Positions 18,312 to 27,257 of a DNA stretch of 47,802 bases are shown here, piece by piece (positions within the stretch are counted from its first letter, which is position 1; every line of letters begins with the position of its first letter). The position numbers and the translations under genes are program-made. Source of the stretch: a candidate division KSB1 bacterium. Its GTDB lineage: Bacteria > Zhuqueibacterota > Zhuqueibacteria > JANLFK01 > Oleimicrobiaceae. Location of the stretch: positions 1-47,802 of the forward strand of contig JAPDPR010000025.1 in the NCBI GenBank assembly GCA_034506335.1. Reading direction: 5' to 3'. A model generated the notes under the pieces. That model ran no database searches. It was not told the DNA's origin and saw only the letters and a program-made list of their open reading frames with translations.

Positions 18312-19979
18312 ATGGGTGATTCTTCGCCTGGGAACAAGGTAGGTGTTGCTGTGCTCTGTGGGTTTCTCCTCTGGTGGGGGCTTTTTCTTGTCGCCTCGGC
18401 ACAGGAGCGGGAGCGGCTGCTGGAACAACTCTTTCCTCGCACCGGCAAGGCCCAGCTCGCCGGTGAGACCACGGTGGCGCTTGAGGAACCGGTCGATCCG
18501 AAAACCTACATTGTGGGGCCATCGGACCGAATCACAGTCTCCATCTGGGGTAGCCCATCGGTCAGCTATGAGCTCACGGTCACACCCGAAGGGACGCTGC
18601 TGGTCCCTACGGTGGGTGAGATTCAAGTGGCGGAGCTTACCTTAGCTGAGGTTAAAGATCGTACGATAGCAGAGGTGCGCAAAAAGTACGTGGCCGGGCA
18701 GATCACAGTCACGCTGACGCAACCCCGGTCGGTGGTGGTAACAGTCGCTGGTCTGGTTATCAAGCAAGGCTCCTACACTCTACTGGCCACCGAGCGGGTG
18801 GACAAGGCGATCTCATTGGCAAACGCGGCCATGGACACGGTGCGGGAGGAGCGGGAGCGGCAACGCGCAATGCTGCAGAAGGCTTCGACGCGCAACATCC
18901 TCCTGCGGCGGCGTGACGGCACAATCCATCGGGTGGACTTGGCTCGCTTTTATGCGACACGAAACGCCAGCACAAACCCCTATCTGCTCAACGGCGATGT
19001 GATTCTGGTGCCGCGCAGGGACTTGACAAAGGACTTTGTGAGCATCTACGGCGGCGTGACCGCACCGGGGGAATATGAGTTCGTGGAAGGTGATCGTCTG
19101 ACCGATCTCTTTCTCATCAGCCATGGCCTCACGCCACTTGCTGACTCCAGCTACGTTGAGATTTCCCGTCTCGATAGCACGGGCAATCGGATGATCAACT
19201 GGGTCGTGGATGGTAAGGCCGTGCTCGCAGGGCAAGCAGAGGACTTGCTTTTACAGCGGGGCGACAGAGTCTTTGTGCGCGAGAGGACACAGGAGCGACG
19301 CAATTTTGTCGTTGAAGTTCAGGGAGAGGTCCGCTACCCGGGGGTCTATCCGATCACCAAAGAGAGCACCAGGCTTTCCCAAGTCATCCGCAGTGCAGGA
19401 GGTTTCACCGAACATGCTTTCTTGCCTGGGGCGGAGATCATTCGTACTTCGGTATCGGAGAAAGAGGTGGATCTTGAGCGTCTCCTCAGCTCGCGTGGTT
19501 ACATCACACCCGTGGATAGCGCCTATTACAATACTGAGACGAGCATTCGCCTGCGGCGGGAGGTGGTGGCCGTAGACTTTGAACGCCTTTTCGTGCACGG
19601 GGACTCCACGCAAGACGTTACCCTCCATGCGTGGGACGTGATTCGTGTTCCGGCGAGAAAGAAAACCGTGTACGTATTTGGTCAGGTTGTGAGCCCTGGA
19701 CATGTGCCCTACGAGGAGGGCAAAGGTTATGAGTACTACATCCGCAAGGCCGGCGGGTACGCTAAACGGGCGCGCAAAGGCGATGTGAAGATCATCAAGG
19801 GTAGGACCAAGCAGTGGCTTGACGTGGGCAAGACGGTAGTGGAAGAGGGGGATAACATCTGGGTCCCGATGAAGCCTCATCGTGATTTTGCCTACTACAT
19901 GAACCTTTACGGACAGGTGTCAAGCGCGGTAAGCGTGATCGTGGGCATTGGCGTGCTGATCATGCAAGCCTCAAAGTGA
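18312..19979 (+). CDS. Polysaccharide export protein with SLBB domains (Wza-like)
   Basis: The protein has 555 residues. The ATG at 18312 was chosen because GAGGAG (18297-18302) lies nine bases upstream and the signal peptide follows at once. A Poly_export domain (about 60-150; VGPSDRITVSIWG, TVTPEGTLLVPTVGEI) is followed by at least three SLBB-type repeats: IYGGVTAPGEY, VQGEVRYPGVYPI and VFGQVVSPGHV. The last 20 residues form a hydrophobic helix (SVIVGIGVLIMQ), as expected for the outer-membrane-spanning helix of Wza. The signal peptide ends at VASAQ with no lipobox Cys, unlike Wza. It should form the outer-membrane exit channel with the chain-length protein encoded next. Confidence 0.87.
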   Translation: MGDSSPGNKVGVAVLCGFLLWWGLFLVASAQERERLLEQLFPRTGKAQLAGETTVALEEPVDPKTYIVGPSDRITVSIWGSPSVSYELTVTPEGTLLVPTVGEIQVAELTLAEVKDRTIAEVRKKYVAGQITVTLTQPRSVVVTVAGLVIKQGSYTLLATERVDKAISLANAAMDTVREERERQRAMLQKASTRNILLRRRDGTIHRVDLARFYATRNASTNPYLLNGDVILVPRRDLTKDFVSIYGGVTAPGEYEFVEGDRLTDLFLISHGLTPLADSSYVEISRLDSTGNRMINWVVDGKAVLAGQAEDLLLQRGDRVFVRERTQERRNFVVEVQGEVRYPGVYPITKESTRLSQVIRSAGGFTEHAFLPGAEIIRTSVSEKEVDLERLLSSRGYITPVDSAYYNTETSIRLRREVVAVDFERLFVHGDSTQDVTLHAWDVIRVPARKKTVYVFGQVVSPGHVPYEEGKGYEYYIRKAGGYAKRARKGDVKIIKGRTKQWLDVGKTVVEEGDNIWVPMKPHRDFAYYMNLYGQVSSAVSVIVGIGVLIMQASK

Positions 19980-20016
19980 GCGCACAGACCAGCGCCCCAA
20001 TTCTGTGGAGAGTTGT

Positions 20017-21309
20017 ATGGCACCGCAAAGACCAAGACGTGACGAGGAAGGGGACGGTCAGTTTCGTTCCTCCTCTCTGTTTGACTACTTGTACGTCCTT
20101 TTCAAACGACGGCGGTTCATACTCCTGACCGTTCTCACGGTTGCAGTGGTGACGGCTTTGGTGAGTCTGTTCCTGCCAAACTGGTACGCGGCAAGGGCCT
20201 CCCTACTTCCCCCCAAGCGACCTGGCGGAATTGCCGGCATGCTGGAAGGCGGCCTCTCTTCTCTCATGAAGAACCTGTCCGGCCTTAGCCGAGGCCTTGG
20301 CGGGTCAGAAGAGGCTTATAGCTACCTGGCCATTCTCCAGAGCCGCACGGCGATGGAAGCGGTCGTGCAGAAGTTTGACCTGGTAAAGGTGTACAAGATC
20401 AAGGACGGTTCCGTTGAGAAAGCCGTGCGCAAGCTCAGCAGGAACGCGGAGTTTGACATAGGCAGTGAGGGGAACATCAACATCACGGTGTACGACCGGG
20501 ACCGGCAGCGCGCCGCGGACATGGCCAACTACTTCATCGAGGTGCTGAATGAAATCAGCGTACGTCTCGGCACCCAGGAGGCGCGCAACAACCGAGAATT
20601 CGTGGAGAAGCGCTACCACGAAAACCTGCGCGACCTGCGACTGGCTGAGGACAGTCTGAAGGCGTTTCAGCAACGCTACGGCATCTACGCCCTGAGCGAG
20701 CAGACGGAGGCAGCAATCAAGGGGGCGGCGGAGCTCAAGGGCGAGGTCACAGCAAAAGAGATTGCCCTGCGTATCGCCGAACGGAGCCTTGGAACCGACA
20801 ACCCGGAAACGCAAGCGCTACGCCTCCAGGTGGCGGAGATGAACCGCAAGCTTCGCGAGATGAAGTTCGGGACGGATGATTGGTTTTCGGGCCGGTCTCT
20901 CAACTTGTTTGTTCCCTTCAAGGACGTCCCAGAGTTGGGGATGGAGTACATCCGGCGGTACAGAGAGTTTGAGATTCAGAACAAGCTGATGGAATTTCTG
21001 CTGCCGTTGTACGAGCAGGCCAAGCTTGAAGAGCAGAAGGAAATGCCTGTGGTGCTTGTGCTGGACCGCGCGGTGCCACCGGAGCGGAAAGCCAAGCCGC
21101 GGCGGAGTCTGTTGGTAATCATCTTCACCGCTCTGGCGGCGCTCTTTGCTACCTCGGCAGCATTCGTGGCGGAGATATACGAGCGCGAAAAGGAGCACAA
21201 TCCCAGGGTGGCTGCCCTGGCCGAGGCCATACCCGGCAGACGGGCATACCAGCACGTCGTCCGCTCCGTCAAGAGGTTTCCTCTCCTGCAGGGGAAGCAT
21301 AGGGGGTAA
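20017..21309 (+). CDS. Chain-length determinant / polysaccharide co-polymerase (Wzz/GumC-like)
   Basis: The protein has 430 residues. A short cytoplasmic N-terminus leads to a membrane helix (about 30-52), a long periplasmic region with coiled-coil character (about 55-350) and a C-terminal helix preceded by a Pro-rich ERKAKPRRS segment. There is no cytoplasmic tyrosine-kinase domain and no kinase gene in the window. It would set polymer length and link Wzy polymerisation to the export channel. The ATG at 20017 is preferred (GGAG at 20007-20010) over GTG at 20005. Confidence 0.83.
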   Translation: MAPQRPRRDEEGDGQFRSSSLFDYLYVLFKRRRFILLTVLTVAVVTALVSLFLPNWYAARASLLPPKRPGGIAGMLEGGLSSLMKNLSGLSRGLGGSEEAYSYLAILQSRTAMEAVVQKFDLVKVYKIKDGSVEKAVRKLSRNAEFDIGSEGNINITVYDRDRQRAADMANYFIEVLNEISVRLGTQEARNNREFVEKRYHENLRDLRLAEDSLKAFQQRYGIYALSEQTEAAIKGAAELKGEVTAKEIALRIAERSLGTDNPETQALRLQVAEMNRKLREMKFGTDDWFSGRSLNLFVPFKDVPELGMEYIRRYREFEIQNKLMEFLLPLYEQAKLEEQKEMPVVLVLDRAVPPERKAKPRRSLLVIIFTALAALFATSAAFVAEIYEREKEHNPRVAALAEAIPGRRAYQHVVRSVKRFPLLQGKHRG

Positions 21310-21311
21310 GG

Positions 21312-22307
21312 GTGCCGGCTCAAACACGCACCTGCAGAATCTGTGGCAATCGTGCGGAGCATCTGACCTTCCTCGTGCCAGAGATGATGTTTGGCCTTGG
21401 GGAGAGCTTTTCTTATTTCCAGTGCGTACATTGTAAATCCCTACAGCTGGAAAGCCCCCCTCCAGACAGTACCCGATACTACCCCCAAGCGTACTACAGC
21501 ATCACCCAGGAGCCGGTCTCTACCGGTGGCAACCTTTTGCGGCGTTTCGCCCTCGAGCGTCGGGACCGCTATGCGCTCTACAATCGTGGCCTGCTCGGCA
21601 GGATCCTGTATGGAAGGTTCCCCAGCGAGGGGCTACGCAGTCTTTCCGGGGTGAAGGGGTTGCACAGAGGCACGCGCATCCTGGATGTGGGGTGCGGTAC
21701 CGGCGCGCTCCTTTACCGTCTGCGAGAGCGTGGCTTTCAGCACCTCATGGGCATCGATCCCTGGTTGCGGGAGGACATTTGCTATCCCAATGGCCTCACC
21801 GTGCGGCGCCAAAGCTTGGGGGAGGTGGAAGGCGTCTGGGATGTGGTCATGTTTCACCACTCCTTCGAGCATATCGCCGAGCCGGAGGAGACACTGCGCC
21901 AGGTCAGTAGGCTCGCATCCCCCGGCGGTACCTGCCTGTTGCGCATGCCTGTTGTCCCTTGCTACGCCTGGGAGCATTACGGGGTCAATTGGGTGCAGAT
22001 CGACGCACCACGTCATCTGTTCGTCCTCTCGCCTCTGGCAATTCGCCTGTTAGCAGAGAGGACGGGATGGAGACTGGAGCGAATCACCTTTGACTCCAGC
22101 GATTTTCAGTTTTGGGCCAGCGAGCAGTATGCACGAGGTATCCCGCTCACTGCTCCGAATTCTTACGCGGTGAATCCACGAGCGTCGATATTCACCAAGC
22201 GGCAGATCCGTGCCTTCCGTCGGAAGGCGAAGAGGCTCAATGCTGAGGGACGGGGGGATTCGGCAGCCTTCTACCTGGTGCGTCTCGGTGGGGGGGAGGC
22301 AGCGTGA
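21312..22307 (+). CDS. SAM-dependent methyltransferase with N-terminal zinc-ribbon-like segment
   Basis: The protein has 331 residues. Two CxxC pairs (CRIC near residue 8, CVHC near 38) form a probable zinc ribbon. The class I methyltransferase core follows from about residue 115: ILDVGCGTGALLYRL, GIDPW, then FHHSFEH where the family has a conserved His-rich loop. This layout is common among sugar or lipid-linked-sugar methyltransferases in polysaccharide loci. The GTG start lies three bases after the Wzz-like stop, with AGGGGGTAAGG as the ribosome site. The product of this reaction is unknown. Confidence 0.8.
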   Translation: MPAQTRTCRICGNRAEHLTFLVPEMMFGLGESFSYFQCVHCKSLQLESPPPDSTRYYPQAYYSITQEPVSTGGNLLRRFALERRDRYALYNRGLLGRILYGRFPSEGLRSLSGVKGLHRGTRILDVGCGTGALLYRLRERGFQHLMGIDPWLREDICYPNGLTVRRQSLGEVEGVWDVVMFHHSFEHIAEPEETLRQVSRLASPGGTCLLRMPVVPCYAWEHYGVNWVQIDAPRHLFVLSPLAIRLLAERTGWRLERITFDSSDFQFWASEQYARGIPLTAPNSYAVNPRASIFTKRQIRAFRRKAKRLNAEGRGDSAAFYLVRLGGGEAA

Positions 22308-23626
22308 TGGAACCGGTGCCCTTGCTGATGCTGGCGTGCGGCCTAAGCGGCATTCTGGTGAGTCGGGCCCTTCTCGGCAGGTGGTTCAATCACTTGGCAC
22401 TCTATTCGCTCATTTGGGGCGTGGGGATGGCTGCCTATGCGCTGCGGCTCATCAACTACAAACCCATGAGTGGGGAGGTTTGGCTGATCGTCTGTTATGG
22501 ATGGGCCGCTTTTGCCGCAGGAGCCTGTCTTATTCCCTTGGGGCGCGCGGCCCTCGGTATTGTGCCCGAAGACAGGGTGGAAGGGGTGCCACGTTCGGTG
22601 GCCAGGCTCGAACTACGGCTCCTCGCCATCAGCATCGTCCTGCTTTCCCTGATCGGGCTCATAGGGGCATTACAACACTGGTCAGTACTCATCTCGCGCT
22701 TCGGGAGCGTTGCCATGGTTATCGTCCGGGGCAACCTCATCTACCGAATGCGGGTGAGCGACGAACTGCCGGGAATGATCCCCTATGTGGATTCCTTTGC
22801 CCTTGCCGCAGCATTCCTGGCGGGAGTCTACAGCGCGCGAAGTGGCAGGATTCGCCCCATCGCTCTCCTTCCGCTTTTAGTGATCATTGTCGGCGACATC
22901 GCCCTGGTTGGTCGGGCGAAGATGCTCAACGCGATCGTGCTATTCTTGAGCGCCTATTTTGTCGGCAGGTTGGGCTCCGGTACTATGGGGCTGCGGCTCC
23001 CAGTGGCACGCTGGAAAAGGGTAGTGGGACTGCTGCTGGTGGTGGCGTTGTTCCTTGCCGCCGCAGAGTTCGTGCGCGGCTTCCGTGGCACCTTTGAGCG
23101 GTTCCGTGGGGCGTCAAGGAGGCTCAGCAAACTGGAACGTAATATCCTGATCACTCCTTCGCTCTACATGTACATCAGTTCGCATCCGGCGGTCCTCAAT
23201 GCATACTGGAAGGCCGGAGGTGAACACCCCTTTCCCGGTTCCAACACCTTCGCGCCGGTGTTCCGCATCCTGGCGCGCTTCGGCCTGGCAGATGACGTGC
23301 CGGATTATCAAAAGTTCTACCCCATCCCATTTCCTTCGAACACTGCCACCTACTTGAGGGAACTGCACGCAGATTTTGGCTTGACAGGTGTGCTTGTCGG
23401 ACCGTACCTCCTGGGTTTGCTGTGCACGGTCCTCTGGTTCAAGGTGAGGAGGCAGCCGAAGACCACAACCCTGGCCTGGCTGGCGCACCTGTACGTGGTG
23501 GTGGCGTTTTCGTACCTTTACCAGGCCACCAGGGCGGGATACTGGGTTATTAGCCTGGGGCTTTCTCTGCTCGTGGGTGCCGTTATTGACCGGTTGTGTC
23601 TTCGCTATGCCGCGCGCACAGCATGA
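22307..23626 (+). CDS. Oligosaccharide repeat-unit polymerase (Wzy-like)
   Basis: About 439 residues with 10-12 membrane segments and a large extracytoplasmic loop in the C-terminal half (about 265-350). Wzy proteins share little sequence, so the call rests on topology, length and position between Wzz-like and glycosyltransferase genes. It would join lipid-linked repeat units at the periplasmic face. The ATG at 22307 is preferred because GGAGG (22295-22299) is seven bases away; the in-frame GTG at 22304 is the alternative. It overlaps the previous stop by one base (TGATG), so translation is coupled. Confidence 0.78.
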   Translation: MEPVPLLMLACGLSGILVSRALLGRWFNHLALYSLIWGVGMAAYALRLINYKPMSGEVWLIVCYGWAAFAAGACLIPLGRAALGIVPEDRVEGVPRSVARLELRLLAISIVLLSLIGLIGALQHWSVLISRFGSVAMVIVRGNLIYRMRVSDELPGMIPYVDSFALAAAFLAGVYSARSGRIRPIALLPLLVIIVGDIALVGRAKMLNAIVLFLSAYFVGRLGSGTMGLRLPVARWKRVVGLLLVVALFLAAAEFVRGFRGTFERFRGASRRLSKLERNILITPSLYMYISSHPAVLNAYWKAGGEHPFPGSNTFAPVFRILARFGLADDVPDYQKFYPIPFPSNTATYLRELHADFGLTGVLVGPYLLGLLCTVLWFKVRRQPKTTTLAWLAHLYVVVAFSYLYQATRAGYWVISLGLSLLVGAVIDRLCLRYAARTA

Positions 23627-23764
23627 GCACATGTCTGGGAACGTGGCGGGCAGAAGGGGCTTCCACCAGGCTCACTCCAGAAGGCGCCGCAGGAGATACG
23701 TTGGACCTGCCAAGCGTCAGCACAGGGGCGCAGACAAAAGTGATGCGGACAAGGCGAACGCAGT

Positions 23765-24718
23765 ATGGCCATTGACCTCTCTGTAATCATTCCAAACTAC
23801 AACACGCGTGGGTTGCTTGAGGGCTGCTTGCGCTCCATTTTCGCCACATGCGCAAGGTTGCACGTTGAGGTGGTCGTGGTCGACAATGCCTCCACGGACG
23901 GCAGCGCGGCGATGGTACAGTCGCGGTTTCCCCAAGTGCGGCTTGTGCAAAACAGCCAGAATGTGGGTTTTGCGCGGGCGGTAAACCATGGACTAAACCT
24001 TGCCAGCGGGGAGTTCCTCCTTCTTCTGAATTCGGACACCGAAGTTAAGCCTGGTGCCCTGGAGTACTGTGTGGAGTTTCTTGTCAGACGTCCAAGGGCC
24101 GGCGCTGTCGGGTGCCGGCTTGTCAACCCGGACGGGTCGTTGCAACCGTCCTGCGAGAGTTTCATGAGCTTCGCTGGCATTGTGTGGGAGGCGGTATTCC
24201 TGGATAAGCTTTTCCCCGGCAGCAGGCTATTCGGCCGGATGCATCTCACCTACTTCACTTACGACCGCGAGGAGCAGGTTGATTACGTAAAAGGCGCGTT
24301 CTTGATGACGCGGCGGCAGACTTTGGAGGACGTAGGGCTGTTGGATGAGCGTTTCTTCTTCTATGGAGAAGAGATGGATTGGTGTTACCGCGCACGGCGC
24401 AAAGGATGGGAGGTCTGGTTCACACCAGGCGCCACGGTCGTGCACTACGGCGGCGGCAGCGGTGACCCGGTAGCGCCGGAAATCTTTGTCCAGCTGCACA
24501 AGAGTCGCTTCTTGTTCTACCAGAAGCACCATCCTCCGTTGAGCAGCGTCATTGCGCGAGTGGTATTGGCTGCTGGCTCGCTAGTGCGCGTGGCAGCCTG
24601 GGGCCTGGCGGGGCTTGCCCGGCCCCGCGCGTGGCGGGTGTGCTGGAAAAAGGCCGCCGCTTTCTGGGCCGCCTTCACGTGGTACATTGGATGCAGAAGA
24701 GGACAGGGCAATGACTGA
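23765..24718 (+). CDS. Glycosyltransferase family 2 (rhamnosyltransferase-like)
   Basis: The protein has 317 residues, normal for WbbL-type enzymes. The GT2 motifs are clear: SVIIPNYNTRGLLEGCL at the N-terminus, VVDNASTDGS, NVGFARAVNHG, the DxD-type NSDTEV near residue 95, and the late FYGEEMDWCYRARRKGW acceptor-side motif. A hydrophobic, Trp-rich C-terminus probably binds the membrane. WbbL relatives use dTDP-rhamnose, which fits the Rml genes upstream, but the donor is not proven. The 138 bases before it hold no convincing gene. Confidence 0.86.
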   Translation: MAIDLSVIIPNYNTRGLLEGCLRSIFATCARLHVEVVVVDNASTDGSAAMVQSRFPQVRLVQNSQNVGFARAVNHGLNLASGEFLLLLNSDTEVKPGALEYCVEFLVRRPRAGAVGCRLVNPDGSLQPSCESFMSFAGIVWEAVFLDKLFPGSRLFGRMHLTYFTYDREEQVDYVKGAFLMTRRQTLEDVGLLDERFFFYGEEMDWCYRARRKGWEVWFTPGATVVHYGGGSGDPVAPEIFVQLHKSRFLFYQKHHPPLSSVIARVVLAAGSLVRVAAWGLAGLARPRAWRVCWKKAAAFWAAFTWYIGCRRGQGND

Positions 24719-25883
24719 GGCTGCAGGACCTCTCAGGGTAATGGTCATCTTTGGCACGAGGCCGGAGGTCATCAAACTGGCGCCGGTCATCGCCGCGCTG
24801 CGTGAGCACCCCTCTTATTTCGCCACCACGGTGGTGGTCACAGCCCAGCATCGCTCGATGATGGATCAAATGCTCGAGGTGTTCGGCATTCAGCCCGACA
24901 GGGACTTGAACATCATGGAGGAGAACCAGAGCCTGGCGCGGGTCACTTGCAACGCCCTGCAGCGCTTGGATGGGGTGCTCGCTGAGTACGCACCGCAGGT
25001 GATCATCGTGCAAGGGGACACGACAACCACCTTCGTGGCGGCGCTGTGCGGCTATTATCACAAAGTTGCGGTGGCTCATGTGGAAGCCGGACTCCGCACA
25101 GGGCGGAAGTACAGTCCCTTTCCAGAAGAGATCAACCGTCGGCTCACTTCCGCGCTGGCCGAGCTCCACTTTGCGCCCACGCCTCTGGCCAAGGAGAACC
25201 TGTTGCGAGAGGGTGTGGAGCCGGAAAACATCTTTGTCACTGGCAATACGGTGGTCGATGCGGTGCAATCGATCGTGGCTGAGCCTCCCCATTTTCGTGA
25301 CGCACGCCTTGCCGCGCTCATGCAAAACGGCCTGAGAACGGTGGCGATCACGGCACACCGTCGAGAGAACTGGGGACCAGCCTTGGAGAACATCGCCGAG
25401 GCGGTGTTGCGTCTCGCCTCGCTTTGTGAGGACGTGCAGTTTGTCTTCCCCGTGCACCTGAATCCAAACGTACGAGCCGTATTCAAGAGGCGACTGCGGG
25501 GGCATCCGCGAATCCATCTTCTGGAACCTTTGGACTACCGTTCCTTCGTCCATCTTTTGGGACGTTCGGTGTTGATCCTCACCGATTCCGGTGGCATTCA
25601 AGAAGAGGCGCCTTCTCTGCGCAAGCCGGTGTTGGTGATGCGGGAGGTGACCGAGCGGCCGGAAGGGCTTGCGAGCGGCTGGTTGAAGCTGGTGGGGTGT
25701 GATGTGGAGCGCATCGTTTCTGAAGCACAACGACTTTTGGCGGACTCCGCACTCTACAGCCTGGCCATATCCGCACCAAATCCGTACGGTGATGGCAAGG
25801 CGGCGCAGCGTATCATCGAGGCGCTTTGCTTCCATTTTGGGCTGAGCGATCGGCGCCCTGAGGAGTTCCAGCCGGGAGCCTGA
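24711..25883 (+). CDS. wecB: UDP-N-acetylglucosamine 2-epimerase, non-hydrolysing
   Basis: The protein has 390 residues, normal for WecB. It interconverts UDP-GlcNAc and UDP-ManNAc. Family motifs present are FGTRPEVIKLAPVI, VQGDTTTT, HVEAGLRTG, ITAHRREN, and TDSGGIQEEAPSL near the C-terminus. With the dehydrogenase at 7322 it would supply UDP-ManNAcA. The ATG at 24711 overlaps the preceding glycosyltransferase end by eight bases; the frame is open further upstream to 24615, which was rejected because it lies inside that gene. Confidence 0.93.
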   Translation: MTEAAGPLRVMVIFGTRPEVIKLAPVIAALREHPSYFATTVVVTAQHRSMMDQMLEVFGIQPDRDLNIMEENQSLARVTCNALQRLDGVLAEYAPQVIIVQGDTTTTFVAALCGYYHKVAVAHVEAGLRTGRKYSPFPEEINRRLTSALAELHFAPTPLAKENLLREGVEPENIFVTGNTVVDAVQSIVAEPPHFRDARLAALMQNGLRTVAITAHRRENWGPALENIAEAVLRLASLCEDVQFVFPVHLNPNVRAVFKRRLRGHPRIHLLEPLDYRSFVHLLGRSVLILTDSGGIQEEAPSLRKPVLVMREVTERPEGLASGWLKLVGCDVERIVSEAQRLLADSALYSLAISAPNPYGDGKAAQRIIEALCFHFGLSDRRPEEFQPGA

Positions 25884-27086
25884 ATGGCAATGAAGGTGTG
25901 CATCCTGTTTCAGAGCGATTTTCCCCCTGAAGTGAGGCTTGAGCGTACGGCAACCACGCTCTTGGAAGCTGGTCACCAGGTCACGATCGTATGCGACAAC
26001 CGGAAGGATCGGCCCCATGAGGAGGAATACCAGGGGGCCCACATTCGACGGATTCGTAACATACCACCTACCAGCGGCGGCGTAGGGCACCTGATCCGTC
26101 TGCCGATTTTCTGGAACCCGGTCTGGATCGCGCAATTCGTACCCCTGGTGCTGGCCAAAAGATTTGATGTGCTCCACGCCATCAACCTCACGATGGTTCC
26201 CCTGGCCCTTGCGGTTGGACGCATGGTGCGCATTCCGGTGGTGTACGACATGTACGAGAACTATCCCGCTGCCCTGAGGAGCTGGAACTTGCAGGGAACC
26301 TTCAATCGCATTTTTCGAAATCCCCGCGCCGCAGACGTGCTCGATCGCGTGTGCGTACGCATGGCCGACTTTATCCTGGTGGTCACCGAGGAGGCAGAAG
26401 AGCGGGTGCGCCAGCTCGGTGTCCACCATGACCGCATTGCTGTGGTGCACAACACGCCTAACCTGAAGGCGATGAGGGAATACCCCTTGGAGCCGGAGAT
26501 TGTCGCACGCTATCGGCGGAACTACACCATCCTGTACACTGGGTGGTTGAGTGCGGAGCGCGGGTTGGAGACGGTGGTGGACGCCATGCCGCGCATTCGA
26601 GCCCGGATTCCTCAGGCGCGGCTGGTGATTGCAGGAGGCGGACCCCACGAGCAAGCGCTGCGCCGTTTTGTGCACGCTCGGGCCGCTCAGGACTATGTGG
26701 AATTCACCGGCTGGATTGATCACAGCCTGTTCCCGTCCTACATCACCGCGGCTCGGGTGTGCGTCGTGCCGCACCCGGCCGATCCGAGCATCAATACCAC
26801 CTCTCCGAACAAGCTCTTCGAGTACATGGCTCTGGGCAAGCCGGTGGTGGTCTCTGATGCACGCCCACTGGCGCGGGTAGTTCGCACCCACCGCTGCGGC
26901 GAGGTATTCGCTTCTGGTAACCCAGAAAGCTTTGCGGATGCGGTACTTCGGTTGCGGGGACGGGAGAGCGCCGCCGGAAGCGAGGGCAAGCGTGCCGTGC
27001 TCGAGACCTACAACTGGGAGGTGACCTCTCAAGTCCTGCTTTCGGCATATCGTAGGCTTGAACGGCTACGGCCGCCGCGTCACTGA
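25884..27086 (+). CDS. Glycosyltransferase family 4
   Basis: The protein has 400 residues with a GT-B fold. The N-terminal domain begins KVCILFQSDFPPEVRLER. The linker carries LYTGWLSAERGLETVVDA. The C-terminal donor site has SPNKLFEYMALGKPVVVSD, the E-x7-E region of retaining GT4 enzymes. It starts directly after the wecB stop and is the last gene of the polysaccharide unit; no terminator was seen before the tRNA promoter at 27140. Donor sugar unknown. Confidence 0.88.
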   Translation: MAMKVCILFQSDFPPEVRLERTATTLLEAGHQVTIVCDNRKDRPHEEEYQGAHIRRIRNIPPTSGGVGHLIRLPIFWNPVWIAQFVPLVLAKRFDVLHAINLTMVPLALAVGRMVRIPVVYDMYENYPAALRSWNLQGTFNRIFRNPRAADVLDRVCVRMADFILVVTEEAEERVRQLGVHHDRIAVVHNTPNLKAMREYPLEPEIVARYRRNYTILYTGWLSAERGLETVVDAMPRIRARIPQARLVIAGGGPHEQALRRFVHARAAQDYVEFTGWIDHSLFPSYITAARVCVVPHPADPSINTTSPNKLFEYMALGKPVVVSDARPLARVVRTHRCGEVFASGNPESFADAVLRLRGRESAAGSEGKRAVLETYNWEVTSQVLLSAYRRLERLRPPRH

Positions 27087-27139
27087 ACACTGAACCTGCC
27101 CGGTGCTTCTGTTTCCCTTCGAGTGCGTAGAATTTCCGG

Positions 27140-27168
27140 TTGTCTTTTCGTGGCGAAAGTGCTATATT
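27140..27168 (+). promoter_or_regulatory. Promoter of tRNA-Lys
   Basis: TTGTCT (27140-27145), a 17-base spacer, then TATATT (27163-27168). The predicted start near 27175 is nine bases before the mature tRNA. This is the most secure promoter in the window because its product is unambiguous. Confidence 0.8.
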
Positions 27169-27183
27169 TATCGGCCCAAGTAT

Positions 27184-27257
27184 GAGGGTGTAGCTCAGCT
27201 CGGTAGAGCAGCGGCCTTTTAAGCCGTTGGTCGTGGGTTCGATTCCCGCCACCCTCA
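27184..27257 (+). tRNA. tRNA-Lys (anticodon UUU)
   Basis: A full cloverleaf can be drawn. The 7-bp acceptor stem pairs GAGGGTG (27184-27190) with CACCCTC (27250-27256), with A as discriminator. The D arm is GCTC/GAGC. The anticodon stem is GCGGC/GCCGT with loop CTTTTAA (anticodon TTT). The T arm is GTGGG TTCGATT CCCGC. CCA is not encoded and must be added after transcription. It decodes AAA and AAG. Confidence 0.97.

Noticed and set aside
22210-23097. A 295-codon + strand frame overlapping the methyltransferase end and the Wzy-like gene
   Set aside because: It is Arg/Gly-rich, has no motif, and competes with a good multi-helix membrane protein.
23632-23786. A 51-codon Arg-rich frame before the GT2 gene at 23765
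   Set aside because: No motif or ribosome site, and it overlaps the start of the glycosyltransferase.
24675-27032. A 785-codon open frame on the minus strand across wecB and the GT4 gene
   Set aside because: Both + strand genes have full family motifs across the same stretch. The antisense frame is His/Arg-rich with no motif and follows from high G+C codon use.
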